From Tenodera sinensis (lineage: Eukaryota > Arthropoda > Insecta > Mantodea > Mantidae), in the NCBI GenBank assembly GCA_030765045.1, contig CM060964.1:139094368-139158367 (forward strand): DNA of 64,000 bases. Reading direction: 5' to 3'. The notes beneath the pieces are model-generated. The model was not told the origin of the DNA and did not search any database. It was given only the letters and a program-made list of their open reading frames with translations. The translations under genes were made by a program, and so were the position numbers. Below, in pieces: positions 45,299 to 56,010 of this stretch (its first letter is position 1; each line of letters begins with the position of its first letter).

Positions 45299-46035
45299 GT
45301 GGTTACGTGTGCAGTATGCAGTTTGCTTTGTAAATGTAAAATGCATAAAGTGAGTTCTTTATTAAGTAGCCCACTTTCTACACCATTATTAGAAGACAAG
45401 GTGAAAATAAAATCCATGGAAAGACCTACTCCTGATCTGCATATAAACACAGAACAAAAAAGTGCAAGGGTTAACCGTGTTAGAAAATTCAATAGTGACA
45501 TTTACACAAAAAACAAATGGATCTGTGGATGTGAGGTGAAAAACCTTTATTCTGCTTTCCATGCATTCTATGTGGTGGCAGTAACAATTGGTAAAAGAAA
45601 GGTGTGGTGGATTTAGTTCAAATTTGGGAAAAAATTAAGACCCATGAGGAATCTAGGCAGCATATAAACAATGTGATGAAACTATAGGTGAACTTGAATT
45701 CCAGTATCAGCAAGCCATCCTGAAGCATAATCAGCAAATAGAAAGAATCAAGTTTGTGCTAAATTTAATAATCAATTGCATACAATTCTGTGGAAAGTTA
45801 AAATTAGCATTGCATGGACACGATGAGTCAGAGGAGTTGAATAACAAAGGAGAATTAATCCAGTTAAGTGCTGAGCTGGATAGGGAATTAAAATTATACT
45901 TGTGATCCTCCACTGTATCTAAAGGAACATCTGAAATCATAGAGAATGACATTTTAGAATACATGCTACAGGTATATCATGATCAGGTCATTCAAGAAAT
46001 AAACAAAACTGAATGTCATACCTAACTAGATTTTT
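45299..46035 (+). pseudogene. hAT transposase relic (ZMYM/DUF4371 type)
   Basis: An open piece (to 45616) carries Arg-Lys-Phe-Asn-Ser-Asp, then Lys-Trp-Ile-Cys-Gly-Cys-Glu-Val-Lys-Asn. In a shifted frame at about 45541-45580 follows Leu-Phe-Cys-Phe-Pro-Cys-Ile-Leu-Cys-Gly-Gly, a TTF-type zinc finger found at the start of these transposases. Downstream in other frames come Ile-Lys-Thr-His-Glu-Glu-Ser, Ile-Ile-Asn-Cys-Ile-Gln-Phe-Cys-Gly, His-Gly-His-Asp-Glu-Ser and Gln-Val-Tyr-His-Asp-Gln-Val, the DUF4371 entry. The catalytic and dimerisation parts are missing. It is intronic, in kinase orientation, and dead. The zinc finger and the fragment at 10856 come from different parts of the same protein type. 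Confidence 0.7.
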
Positions 46036-46403
46036 GGAGAACAGTTTATTGCACTTTTGGGATATACTGTAACTATCCCCTATAGAGATTAAGTCCAGAA
46101 TTAAAATAATTAGATTTGGATAGTTTGGTAACAAAAGTTTTAATCTTAGTTCTATAGCTTAACAGTATTTGTGAGCCTTAGTAGTGCTATATTCTTGTCA
46201 TCCATCATTTAAAACACCATCATGCAGAAACATTCAGCTTAAAATGCATATGTGTTTAAAATAAAATTAGACAAACATATAATACAAATAAGGTAGCATT
46301 TTTATTTGCAACACTTAAATTACAGTGAAACGAGAAGAAATAATACAATAATATAAGCATTTTTGGAAATTATATACACAAATGTTTGCTTTATATGTTT
46401 AAG

Positions 46404-46560
46404 TTGGGGATCTGGGGCTAACCCATGGGGACCAGAAAAAGAGGATCAGTTCTCAAAGCCAAATCACTGGGATGGGATGCTGGAGGTTGTTGGTGTTACT
46501 GGAGTCGTACATCTTGGACAAATTCAATCTGGACTTCGCTCAGCTATGAGGATTGCACAG
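46404..46560 (+). CDS. DGKQ: Diacylglycerol kinase theta-type, internal exon
   Basis: The 157-nt exon completes the split Ser and reads Trp-Gly-Ser-Gly-Ala-Asn-Pro-Trp-Gly, then Asp-Gly-Met-Leu-Glu-Val-Val-Gly-Val-Thr-Gly-Val-Val-His-Leu-Gly-Gln-Ile. It ends Gly-Leu-Arg-Ser-Ala-Met-Arg-Ile-Ala-Gln. The Asp-Gly-x-Leu-Glu-Val-Val-Gly and Arg-Ile-Ala-Gln blocks are hallmark accessory-domain motifs of diacylglycerol kinases. Acceptor tttaag| at 46403, donor CAG|GTAAT at 46560. It ends on a whole codon (phase 0). Confidence 0.96.
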
Positions 46561-47129
46561 GTAATATATTGGCATAAAAGTTTTAATCATCTATCCTAAG
46601 GTTACATTTAGTTTATTCTGTTTCCCCAAAACTATTACCATCTATCCTCAAATAATATGCAGAAGTTATCTTTTGCTAATGTGGTTATTTTTAAGATTAT
46701 ACTCTATTTTCAGCTGTGTATGATTAAGGGATATATCTCATTCAGGTTTAGAAATAATACTGAAACAACTTTTAATACTTTGAGTAATATTCTGTTCAGT
46801 AAATACCTATGTATTTATAGGTATTATATTAACTAGTAACACAATGACCAATGAAACTCTCCAATAGTTATCTCTGAATATCTAGTAAAGAAAGCCAAGA
46901 ATTTAAATTCTCCTGAAGTTTTAATGCTCCACTTTGTACAATGACATTCGTTACTTGACTGGCCTTATAAATAGTTAACCAGTTTAGTTTTTTAATTAAT
47001 AGCCTGGGACATGAAGTAGTTTATGATTGTGAGTCGCCCTTGGGGTATGTATCTCAGAAATGAGATTCCCTTGTGGTCTACCAGGAAAATACAAATCAGT
47101 TGTGGGCTTTAATATTATGCTGGCAAGTT

Positions 47130-47240
47130 GCCATGGTAGCTCAGTGGTTAGAGTAGCTGTGCATAGAGCTGAAGATCCGTGGTTCAAATCCTGGCTATGG
47201 CACTGAATTTTTCAGTCCTGATCCTGCCTCTCACACAACC
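47130..47240 (+). mobile_element. tRNA-derived SINE, family D, with well-preserved tRNA head
   Basis: 47130-47201 is 72 nt long with a fully pairing 7-bp acceptor stem (gccatgg...ctatggc, one G-T), a D arm (gctc/gagt), A box (tggtagctcagtggttaga) and B box (ggttcaaatcc). The anticodon stem does not pair properly. The following cactgaatttttcag is shared with 49249-49263, so this is a SINE head rather than a working tRNA gene. A T run supplies a polymerase III stop. Confidence 0.65.
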
Positions 47241-48440
47241 TGCTATTATTATAGCGAGACACATAAAATACTAAAACACAATCTCTTATGAGCTTGAAGT
47301 AATAAACACAGGTTAATAAAGAACAGCAGTCACAATTGAAACTAGCTCCAAGTTACCAAACGTACAACCAGGATGAGCAAGGTTGATAAATCTCCATTAA
47401 ACAACGTATAAGAAGCCACACCTATCTCTTTTTCTCTCTCTGCAGATCCCTTGGACACCCAAGGTTGGCCTCATCATGTCTACAAACCTATGTTGACTCT
47501 GTTGCAAGCCTTCTGATCCCCTGCAGTTAACATTTGATTATTTTGACTATAATAGCCTGCTGCAATCAATAATTAGCACAATTGAAACTTTATTTTTTGT
47601 ATAGTAAACAATGTAAACAAGTATAATATCGTACTCAAAATGCCACAGTTGTACATGCAAAATCAATGGGTGTAGTGCAAACCTGCAGAAACTGCCACTG
47701 TGCAGTGATATGCTGTAAACTGCAGATGGTTAGGAAGTATCAGTTTGCTCTAGCTTAAAAAACCATTAATAGTTTTGATACAAAAAAATTGCATACAAGT
47801 AATTAAACTCCAGCTAATTTGTGTACCAAATTCACTCTGCTTGTGCTTAAAACATGTAATGAATTAATACTATATCAGGAAAGCAAAATTGTGTGTAACA
47901 AAGAAAATTAAGTTCAATTTTACCATTAAAATTTATTTACCTCTTCATTAGCCATGAGAAATTCAGCAACTATTTTACCTACACTTAAGGTCAAAGTCAG
48001 CCATACTGGACATACAGAAAGGTTTAGAAGCATGAAAGAATTGAATTGAAAAGAAATTCAAAAGGCAAAAGTTAGTTCAAATTGTTACCCTCATATTAAG
48101 ATTTTAATAGTAAATTCTAAACTACTTAGAGAATAATAAAATAAGAAAGTAGCAGACAACATAAAAATATGTGTTTGGAACACTCCAGATAAATATGCCA
48201 ATCTTTTCCTTGTAATGTGGAGATAATAATGCAACATTTTGGGTTTATGATGATATTACAATAACTGTATTATTTGTAATTCATTTACACACATCAACAG
48301 CCACACACAGAGTAATATTTATAATGTTATTCAAAACTGAATTGCTTAAATTGCAAGAAACAAGAGCAGCTGTAAAAGTGGAGATAACTGTGTATTTTTT
48401 AATTTTTGTAGCAAAACTGCAATACTTCTCATTCTAGCAC
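47241..48440. other. Intron sequence, no recognised feature
   Basis: AT-rich intronic DNA. A short CT-rich run (47427-47446) is present; nothing else is recognised. Confidence 0.5.
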
Positions 48441-48575
48441 ATTTGAATCAACTCATTCAACAGATGCTGGCCAAAGATGTTTTTCCAGAATACCTAAAAA
48501 TTGCAATAATGGTTTCTATATGTAAAAAGGGATGTAAAAGTGACTTTAATAGGATATGCTAGTCTAAAGCGGGTT
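48440..48575 (+). pseudogene. LINE reverse transcriptase fragment
   Basis: Leu-Ile-Gln-Gln-Met-Leu-Ala-Lys-Asp-Val-Phe-Pro-Glu-Tyr-Leu-Lys-Ile-Ala, followed by Lys-Lys-Gly-Cys-Lys-Ser-Asp-Phe-Asn. This matches the region 'gvFPd.LKiA.v.PifKKGdksd..NYRPIS' at the start of non-LTR RT domains. About 40 residues only; the expected Tyr-Arg-Pro-Ile-Ser is lost by frameshift. Confidence 0.5.
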
Positions 48576-49178
48576 AGAGGCAAAAGCAAGTCAATTTTAA
48601 AAACTTGTCTCTGCTCTCAAGAATACATCAATTTGAACAACTGCTACCATTACCAGCCACTAGGAGAACTTCTTTGTACATTAAGAGCTGTGGATGCAAG
48701 CAGGCATGTATGTTTTTTGTATGGAGAATAAAAGTTATTTTAAAGGCAAGTAAAAAGTCACCTATATATTTTAAAAGGAGCTTTAAGTTCCTGTTATTAT
48801 TTTACAACTAAAGCAGTTAATTTGTGCAATTAGTATTCATGTTTAAGTTTAAGCTTTCTAGAAGTACTTGTGGTTATTGTCATCTTTGTCAAAGCCAGTA
48901 TTCAGAACTATCAATGCCAGATATAAATAATGTTAAAACGGTCAGTAATTTCAGCTAAATAGGGTCAATAAATTGTAAATATATACCAATATGAAATAAG
49001 ATATTGGTATTTATTTAAGTATTTTTTATGCCACAGATGGGTAAATATAAACACACAACATCATGTTTGTAATCTGAGCATGACATGCATAAGGCTATTA
49101 AAGTATTTATTCAGGTAAGAGGCAATGTCATGCTACAGAGTTGTTTGAAATGGTGGATCCAAATTGGCTCAGCATGTT

Positions 49179-49290
49179 GCCATGATAGCTCAGCAGTTAG
49201 CAACTGGACAGAGACCAGAAGGTCCATGGCTCAAATCTGAGCTATGGCATCGAATTTTTCAGTTTGATTCTACTTTTCCAATCTTTGTCG
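49179..49290 (+). mobile_element. tRNA-derived SINE, family D, second copy
   Basis: gccatgatagctcagcagttag and ggctcaaatctgagctatggc parallel 47130-47201. The shared 3' flank gaatttttcag shows both are SINE copies. Confidence 0.65.
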
Positions 49291-50180
49291 TATACATGGC
49301 TAGTGTGAAAGGACAACTAATTGCCAAGAATTGGGTTGTTGAAAATAGTTGAAAGCAATAGAAATTTAACAAAGCAGGTTTCTAAGCTAAAGCTGTTAAA
49401 AATAGCTGTACCTGAAAGTTTGGTGTAGAGCCTATTATACTTAGTAAATTATTTTCCTCCACATGCTCAGCAGGCTGATACAGTTTATTGCTGATGGTAT
49501 TATTCTAGCACCAGCAAGGAGATGAGTAAGTTAACTTGCAGGACAGAATGAATACTGCAGTACATGATTTGTATACAGGGCAGCCATGGGGAAAAGGGGT
49601 GACAGGGATGCAGTCGAGTATTTACCCTCTCCACTTCCTGACAACATTTGAAGGACTGGCCAGTTCTCTGAGGTAGACAAACAATAGTTGGAGGCATGGT
49701 GTGGTAGCTAACTGCTGTGAGGTAGTGGAAGGGGTTAAAACTGTGATGTAGGGGAAGTGACTCATTGAGTCATTTCTGTGCATCTGTGATATTGATTATA
49801 CAGCTCACAAATTTATAATTAATAAGGAAAACAGTAATTATATCTTTTTACACATAGAAAGCTAAAACTCGAAACAACTTAAAAATAGAATAGAAATAGA
49901 AATTGTAACTTACAGAAAAATAAACAAAGTTCTTAGGCCAATACTCAACTGAAAACATGAAATTAAATGACCATGTAGGGAAAATGGGAGCAAGTTGACA
50001 AGGTTAACAGTTAACCATTTTTAATTAATTCATTTTTGTAAATTATTTCATTTTCTTTGCATGTATTATTAGAATAGTCTTTTGTTGCATTGTACCTAGT
50101 TGGATACATTTATATTTTAATATGATCAAAATTATTTTTGCATTTTTAAAATACCGTGCAAAAGTGTCATCTTTCCCCCA
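49291..50180. other. Intron sequence, no recognised feature
   Basis: AT-rich intronic DNA without a recognised element. Confidence 0.5.
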
Positions 50181-50186
50181 TACCAG

Positions 50187-51268
50187 GGCAAGATAACTTT
50201 GATCATGGGGCAAGACGACAATTGCAACAAAAGTTGAATATATGTTTATTCATAGTAAGTATATCACAGTACAGTAATTATGTTATACATTATTAATATT
50301 TTATGGTGAACAGTAGATAACTGGTTATTTTATTGAATCTTGTAGTTCATAGTAAACCAATATCTCAAAATGAATGGTTTTCATTAAAAAAAGTCACAAA
50401 CAAATATTCCTCCTTCAAAATTTGGGCAGTTCTTGTGCCACCATGTGTGGCATTTGTGATGCTGTATCCAGTCTTCTGATGGAGGATCAACTTACATCTC
50501 ATCACAAGTAGGACACTCCACTATACTTTCTTTGGAAGTTTAAGCTGAATACAGTTCAGGCTTACTGTTTTATAGGAATCAAACTTGTGTTTCTTAGTAA
50601 CAACTACATTGTCTGCATCCCAAATCTCTCATTTTTGTTGCTTTAAATGTTCTTATGCCTCCTTCTGTGATTCTTTCTGAACTAACATTTGTTTCATAGT
50701 TGAGCTTGTTAAGATGCTTGTACATTGCCTATGACTCTTCCATTTTTTCTCTGATGCTCATTCTTTAGGCAATGGTTTAAAATTAAAAATACTTTGGCAC
50801 AGTTTTGCCTTAATGGAAGCAGCATAAAAATTACTAGAATGCGTTAAAATAATACAAAAAAAAACACTATAAAGCCCTTAGGGCAAGATGCTGAGATTAT
50901 TAACTTGCCCGTGTCGATTTTCACTGATCGAGAACGTTAGATGTCTGATTATTCTGGTAGCATAAACAATATAAATAAATAGTGATTGTGAAAAGCATAC
51001 CATTTAAGGCAGTCATGTATAACAAAAAATAATCAAATATCTTACCTGTTAGACCACAAGACTTTACATTGAAGGTGTTGAAAATTACATGTCAGACAAA
51101 AATACACAAACATCATGAAACAAACAACAAAATAGAGGCTAATTGTACTAATTTTTAGTGTATACTAGTGTAGAGTGCTAGTAGTATCCACAAGGTAGCA
51201 CTACCTTGTAATATGAACTTAAAGTACGTCATTCATCATCTTGCCCCTCTCATCAACCTGCCCTGAAC
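50187..51268 (-). mobile_element. pogo/Tigger-like DNA transposon relic
   Basis: Worn terminal inverted repeats: agggcaagat...ttgatcatggggcaagacga at 50187-50222 and, reversed, agggcaggttgatgag, aggggcaagatga at 51230-51268. On the minus strand near 50550-50390 the end of a protein is readable: Trp-Ile-Gln-His-His-Lys-Cys-His, Trp-Trp-His-Lys-Asn-Cys-Pro, the degenerate PHD-like zinc motif found at the C-terminus of jerky/pogo-type transposases in insects. The DDE core is not recognisable, so most of the element was deleted. It is intronic, opposite to the kinase. Confidence 0.5.
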
Positions 51269-51648
51269 GCCCCTATATTATTTTTCAATCTATCATAAAT
51301 ATGTATAACATTTACTAAAATTAAAAAACTAAACTTAAATGCCTTAAGAGTAGGTTTTTCCTCACACTTCCAGAGTTTGCTAAGCTATTGTATAAGTTTT
51401 TATCTTCTTTTCAATTTTATTTTTTGCTTGTTTATTTTACTTGTTAGCTTAAATAGAGGCCATATATAGTTCTCTTCCCAGTAAATAAGTTCTTTTTCAT
51501 GGTTTGAGAGGATTTAAAGTTAGAAGTAATAGTTGTGTAAGGGACAGGAAGAAGAGGACTCAGTACTAACTTTCCACTTAGCAGAGGATGAAAGCAAGTG
51601 CTATAATAAAGTACAATTTATTAGAAATGCATTCTCATTTACTTAAAG

Positions 51649-51756
51649 GGTGGCCACATCAAGATTCATCTAAACTCTGATATCCCAGTTCAAGTGGATG
51701 GCGAACCATGGGTTCAGAGTCCAGGGGATGTAGTAGTACTGAAATCAGCTCTAAAG
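51649..51756 (+). CDS. DGKQ: Diacylglycerol kinase theta-type, last constitutive exon
   Basis: 36 codons: Gly-Gly-His-Ile-Lys-Ile-His-Leu, Ile-Pro-Val-Gln-Val-Asp-Gly-Glu-Pro-Trp-Val-Gln-Ser-Pro-Gly and Val-Val-Val-Leu-Lys-Ser-Ala-Leu-Lys. The Gln-Val-Asp-Gly-Glu-Pro-Trp motif closes the accessory domain in all diacylglycerol kinases. Acceptor ttaaag|, donor AAG|GTAAT. It is phase 0 at both ends, so several different last exons can be attached without disturbing the frame. Confidence 0.96.
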
Positions 51757-52099
51757 GTAATAAATTATACTTTATATATTTTAAAATGAAAATTAAATTA
51801 AAACAGAAAGTATTGCTGCATTAATACAGCTTATATGAAAGTAAGATATTGCAAAGGGTACTTACATTGTAACACTACCTAATAAAACTCAGAACTCTAT
51901 TTATACTTACTCACTGGTGTAAAAGTGTGCTTTTGTCTATTTTATGCTGTGTAGATTTTCTTTAGGTATTGTCAGAACCCCTTTTTATGGTTAGATTGCC
52001 TTTATCCCCAATTCAGGAGTGCATGTTGGGTGTCTCAGTTTCATTCCATCCACTCCTTCAGACATCAACTAATTTCTCCCCCATTCCTCTTGACCGCAG

Positions 52100-52195
52100 G
52101 CAACCATGCTGAAGAAAAATAAGATCAAGCGGCGGAACACTGAACCTTCCATCTTGCCAGCAAATGGGGAGGGGGGCAAGAGCAGTGATGACTAA
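52100..52195 (+). CDS. DGKQ: Diacylglycerol kinase theta-type, alternative terminal exon 1
   Basis: After a good acceptor (ctcttgaccgcag|), 31 codons and TAA: Ala-Thr-Met-Leu-Lys-Lys-Asn-Lys-Ile-Lys-Arg-Arg-Asn-Thr-Glu-Pro, then a short Ser/Gly/Asp-rich end, Lys-Ser-Ser-Asp-Asp. The basic patch resembles the tail of other theta kinases (Met-Leu-Arg-Lys-x-Lys). It joins in frame to 51756. Arg-Arg-Asn-Thr-Glu-Pro fits both a basophilic kinase site and a mode-I 14-3-3 site (Arg-x-x-Thr-x-Pro). No AATAAA is seen within 500 bp downstream, so use of this exon as a true 3' end needs transcript evidence. Confidence 0.85.
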   Translation, partial: ATMLKKNKIKRRNTEPSILPANGEGGKSSDD

Positions 52196-52717
52196 ATCCA
52201 TTCCTTACCCTTCCATAAAAACCAGTTCATTTTGGGGTTGTGAAGTTAACCTTTCCTCCTTGTATGTGTGTGTGATTGCGTGTTTTCCTTTGTGCCACAA
52301 AGCAGAATGCTACCTTAGTCTTCATCATTGGATGGCTGTTGATGTAAATGTGCATGTTCAGACATGTTTAAGAGAGGAGTATGCCAATCTTTCTTGCAGC
52401 CACTCCCTAGGATCATCATATGGTTTATTTTTACTGCAAAACTATTGTATGACATTGTACCTATTTCTAGATTGTCCCTTTGTACCTATCATGCACTTAT
52501 CCCTTCCTACAAAAATTTCCCAATTTGCTGCACTTTCATCCATGATCAACATTTCCTTATGTTTCATTTTTTCTCCTTATGCAGATGATCCTTATAATGT
52601 TTGTGTGTGTGAATGTGGGATCCACTTTTAAGTATTGACATCAAATTCTTCTCTTTCCTTTGCACTGTTCTTTTTTTTTTCTCTTGCCTTCCCTGACCTT
52701 ACCATCCTCCCTCGTAG

Positions 52718-52849
52718 GCAACAATGTTGAAGAAGATGAAGGGGAAGATGAAACGGCGCAATACAGAGCCACTGATGCTGGTGTCACCAGGTACCCAGTT
52801 TGTGGTGCCTTCAGATTCATCAGCCAACCATAACAACACAGCTTTTTGA
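52718..52849 (+). CDS. DGKQ: Diacylglycerol kinase theta-type, alternative terminal exon 2
   Basis: After a long pyrimidine tract and ctcgtag|, 43 codons and TGA. The lead Ala-Thr-Met-Leu-Lys-Lys is identical to exon 1, followed by Met-Lys-Gly-Lys-Met-Lys-Arg-Arg-Asn-Thr-Glu-Pro. A different, longer tail, rich in Val, Ser, Asn, ends His-Asn-Asn-Thr-Ala-Phe. It joins in frame to 51756. An AATAAA lies at 53005-53010, 156 bp after the stop. The two exons are clearly paralogous, 523 bp apart, and most likely mutually exclusive. Confidence 0.88.
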   Translation, partial: ATMLKKMKGKMKRRNTEPLMLVSPGTQFVVPSDSSANHNNTAF

Positions 52850-53004
52850 AGAGGGAGACTGCATTTACACCATTACCCTCCAGCATCTGCACTAATTCTT
52901 TTCCCATTTACCTAAACAACTACATGACCACTGCCTCAAAGGTGGAGGTACTGGCAAGGGAAGAAAGAAGCTTTCAAGTTCTAAATATGAATACTCTTCA
53001 TGAT

Positions 53005-53010
53005 AATAAA
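53005..53010 (+). terminator. DGKQ: Candidate polyadenylation signal after terminal exon 2
   Basis: AATAAA, the first perfect signal downstream of the TGA at 52847-52849. Confidence 0.55.
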
Positions 53011-53083
53011 GAAAAAGTTGCAAAGAACATGGTGTATAATGGAGAAATAGTGCATTACTAGCACACCAAAGTAAAGCCAACAT

Positions 53084-54780
53084 GAAATGTTGGTTTTTTT
53101 ACATTTTAATAAGAAATCTTCTGTTGTTATTTATTTAATTTTTCCGTATGATTGCTAGTCAGTAGGTAAGATAGATCTCATTTCTTTTGTGCCTCCCTGT
53201 GAAGCAGCCAAAGATATAACGCCAATGATCTAGCCCCTATCTGATAAAAGGGAGCTGATGGACGTTCCCATAGTATTAAAATGTCCATGGTCTCAATCAT
53301 AAATGGCACAACCTTGGGCATCATCTTTGTACAGTAAATAATTATTCGCAAATCCCCATATGACATTGTGTGTTGTGTCATTTTCCTACCCCTTTGTCAA
53401 GATACAGACAAATCTGGGCATGTGTTTTCACATCAGTCTTGTGAGCGACTGCATGTACGCTTAATCTTGCATTTATGTTTCCTAGGAATATGTACTCTAT
53501 TAATATCTGTTACTTAAAACTACAATATTCTACCAATGGACTAACGGTAGACAACAGGTCTATTATTGATGTCATTTGTGAACAGTGTAGGAAGCACAAT
53601 TGACTAAAGAAAAACAAATGTTAAAAGTGTATAAATAAGGAACAGATCTATCTTGTTGTCAGTACAAGTAACGCTTTAGGTATGCATTGCAGATCACATT
53701 GCAATAGGCATGCTCTGTGTTACAATCATTGGGGTTTACGTCATAAAACTAAAGTTTTAGGATGTGTTCAAACTCCTGGTGCAATTTTATCACTGTAAGT
53801 GATGTTCCCTTTGGCTTAAATGCCATAATTCTAGTCAGAGCAAACGAGTAAAAGAATGTAACTATAATGCAGGAAGTGAATAATATGGATGAGAATGAAT
53901 GAGAAGTAAGCTCACAACGAAACAAACCCTTCTTTAAAGGGCTGTGGTCTCAGTTTGAGATGCACGTGAAATATTTTTTCACGGCATTGAAATTTGTTTG
54001 GCCTTAAGAATACCATCATAAACGAGATATATGGTTTTAAACCTTAATCACTAATAAGATGTATGACAAAATATGAGAAATATTATCAATTCCTCTCAGT
54101 AGTGCTGTTCCACAAATGGAAGAGTGCTTCTTAACGTAAAACATTCCACAACAGTAGGAGCACATTCACTGAGGTTGAAAAAGGACATTTTATGACTTTA
54201 TCTTCTTACTCACCTCAATTGAAATGACAAGAGCTGATTTTCCTCTCCATAAATGAGAGTTACATCTGTGTTCCCTAACCGTGGGATACTTAGTACTGTC
54301 ATTTGTAAATCCACCCAGTTTCTCTGTGCACGTGCTTTTAAAGGGGAAATATGGTGTGAAGCATCTATTTGAGTCATATCGAATGATTATGTTGAGCTCA
54401 TTACTGAAATCAGAGAGCAGTATAAATGATGTCTTGAGAGTGCAGGAATTTCTTCATAGTAACGGTATAGGAATGAATAAATAAAAAAGGAAACACATTA
54501 CAAAATATTATGGAAAGAAAATGCAAGTGCTTTTGGTTTAGTATCATTCCAATGAGGAAAGGACTATAAGGTACTAACCAAGGATATGTCAATTGTTGGC
54601 AGTAAGAATGTAAGTGATATGCACAGGAAAGTGTTATTGCTGTTGCTAGTGATGGAAATGATGTTAAGTTCTAACAGAAAGAATCCCTTAATAGCAGCGT
54701 GCCAGAACCTGGCAGAACCAACCATCGGTATGTCAGCCGCTTGGTAGTTGCGCATTCACATCTAGTCAGTACCCTTTCCT
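53084..54780. other. Post-gene or intronic sequence, no recognised feature
   Basis: About 1.7 kb without a recognisable element; short open frames on both strands overlap each other. Confidence 0.5.
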
Positions 54781-54826
54781 GTAGATGTCAAACCATTCAT
54801 GTCTGCTCTCTCACATTCATTTCCAG

Positions 54827-54997
54827 TTTGAAGCAAAACATGATGGGAGTCTGACTCCACACCGGAAGTGGATTTTCAGTCTTCTAATTCCTAATCCGCC
54901 AGAAGTGTATGGGGCTCAGTTGTTCACGAGTTGCTATTCCGGGGCACATCTCTTGAACAATACACATTTCTGGCGGATTGGTGAATCTGTATGTTAA
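54827..54997 (+). CDS. Possible third alternative terminal exon of the kinase
   Basis: A strong acceptor (ctctctcacattcatttccag|) is followed in phase 0 by 56 open codons and TAA: Phe-Glu-Ala-Lys-His-Asp-Gly-Ser, Thr-Pro-His-Arg-Lys, Ile-Pro-Asn-Pro-Pro-Glu-Val-Tyr-Gly and a hydrophobic/Ser-rich end. AATAAA lies at 55068-55073, about 70 bp after the stop, a normal distance. The stretch is GC-richer than its surroundings. It would fit frame-perfectly after 51756. Against it: no shared Met-Leu-Lys-Lys motif and no remembered homologue. It may instead be a terminal exon of another transcript, or chance. Confidence 0.3.
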   Translation, partial: FEAKHDGSLTPHRKWIFSLLIPNPPEVYGAQLFTSCYSGAHLLNNTHFWRIGESVC

Positions 54998-55073
54998 TTA
55001 TTCGACCAAGCATCGTGTTGCTGTTGCATTACACTAGCTAACATTATATTCGCTACGTACAATCTATAATAAA

Positions 55074-56010
55074 ATTTGATGTAATCTGTTTTCTGTCATC
55101 AATATCTATAAATGGTGGAAGGTCTCAAGAGCATTTGGATATTGCATTATATAGACTCTATGGGAAGTCTGACTTGACTTCTCAACTTAATTGAGAACTT
55201 TTCACCACTAACCAAAATATATTTTGCATTTTGGACCATTCCTGGAACATTTGCAATTCATTGTGAACAATGTTGGCATCCATAAGTTATTTCATCTTCC
55301 TGGAACGGTTCAACACTTTAAAGATTAAAGTATTTTAATGAGTCTATTGCAATAAGGTCATTCTGTATACATGACATATATGTATATGATGTGATGATGG
55401 TAATATAGATTATAACTTGTGAACATAGAAAAATATTAAATGTAACTTCCGAAAGCACAAATTGAAGTTTTATTTTGTGACCTTTAGTCTCCTTAATTTT
55501 CCTTTCCCAGGCTTCAGAACTAAAGTAACTCACCTACATAAAATTTTCAGCTACAGTCTTCAGTAAGTTCATATAGAACAGGTAAATTTTTATTTCTGAT
55601 CAGAGTTCACTGCTTTGCAGATTAATAGATATTGAAATTCTGAGAATAGAAAGTATAACAGGCACATTTTTTTCATAATGAAAGCTTTAGGAAAATAAGT
55701 GGCTTATAAATAAACTAGCATCTTGCTTGCTGCAAAAGAAAAGAAACATTTTGCCAGTCTCTGAAAGAGGTTCTAAGAAAAAAAAGGGTTTGCCTTACTA
55801 TTTCGAGATTTTACCAATAAGTGGAAAAATGGACAAATTCCTGATTATGATCCCAATGGAAGTGAGTAATTCAAATCCAGATTTTCCAGCTTCAAATCTC
55901 TTGAATCTTGAATGTTTGTAGAAGTGACAATGTCGTAACATTGAACTCAAAAAGTTTACTTTCAATTTCACTTTCTGGCAGGAAATGGATGTTTATAAAA
56001 GACACTTTGC
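55074..56010. other. No recognised feature
   Basis: AT-rich; no named repeat or coding signal. Confidence 0.5.

Noticed and set aside
47130..47201. Functional tRNA gene
   Set aside because: The anticodon stem does not pair, and the 3' flank is shared with a second copy at 49179, which indicates a SINE.
52164..52631. 155-codon plus-strand frame overlapping terminal exon 1
   Set aside because: Out of frame with the kinase; no motif; covers an intron and the exon's end.
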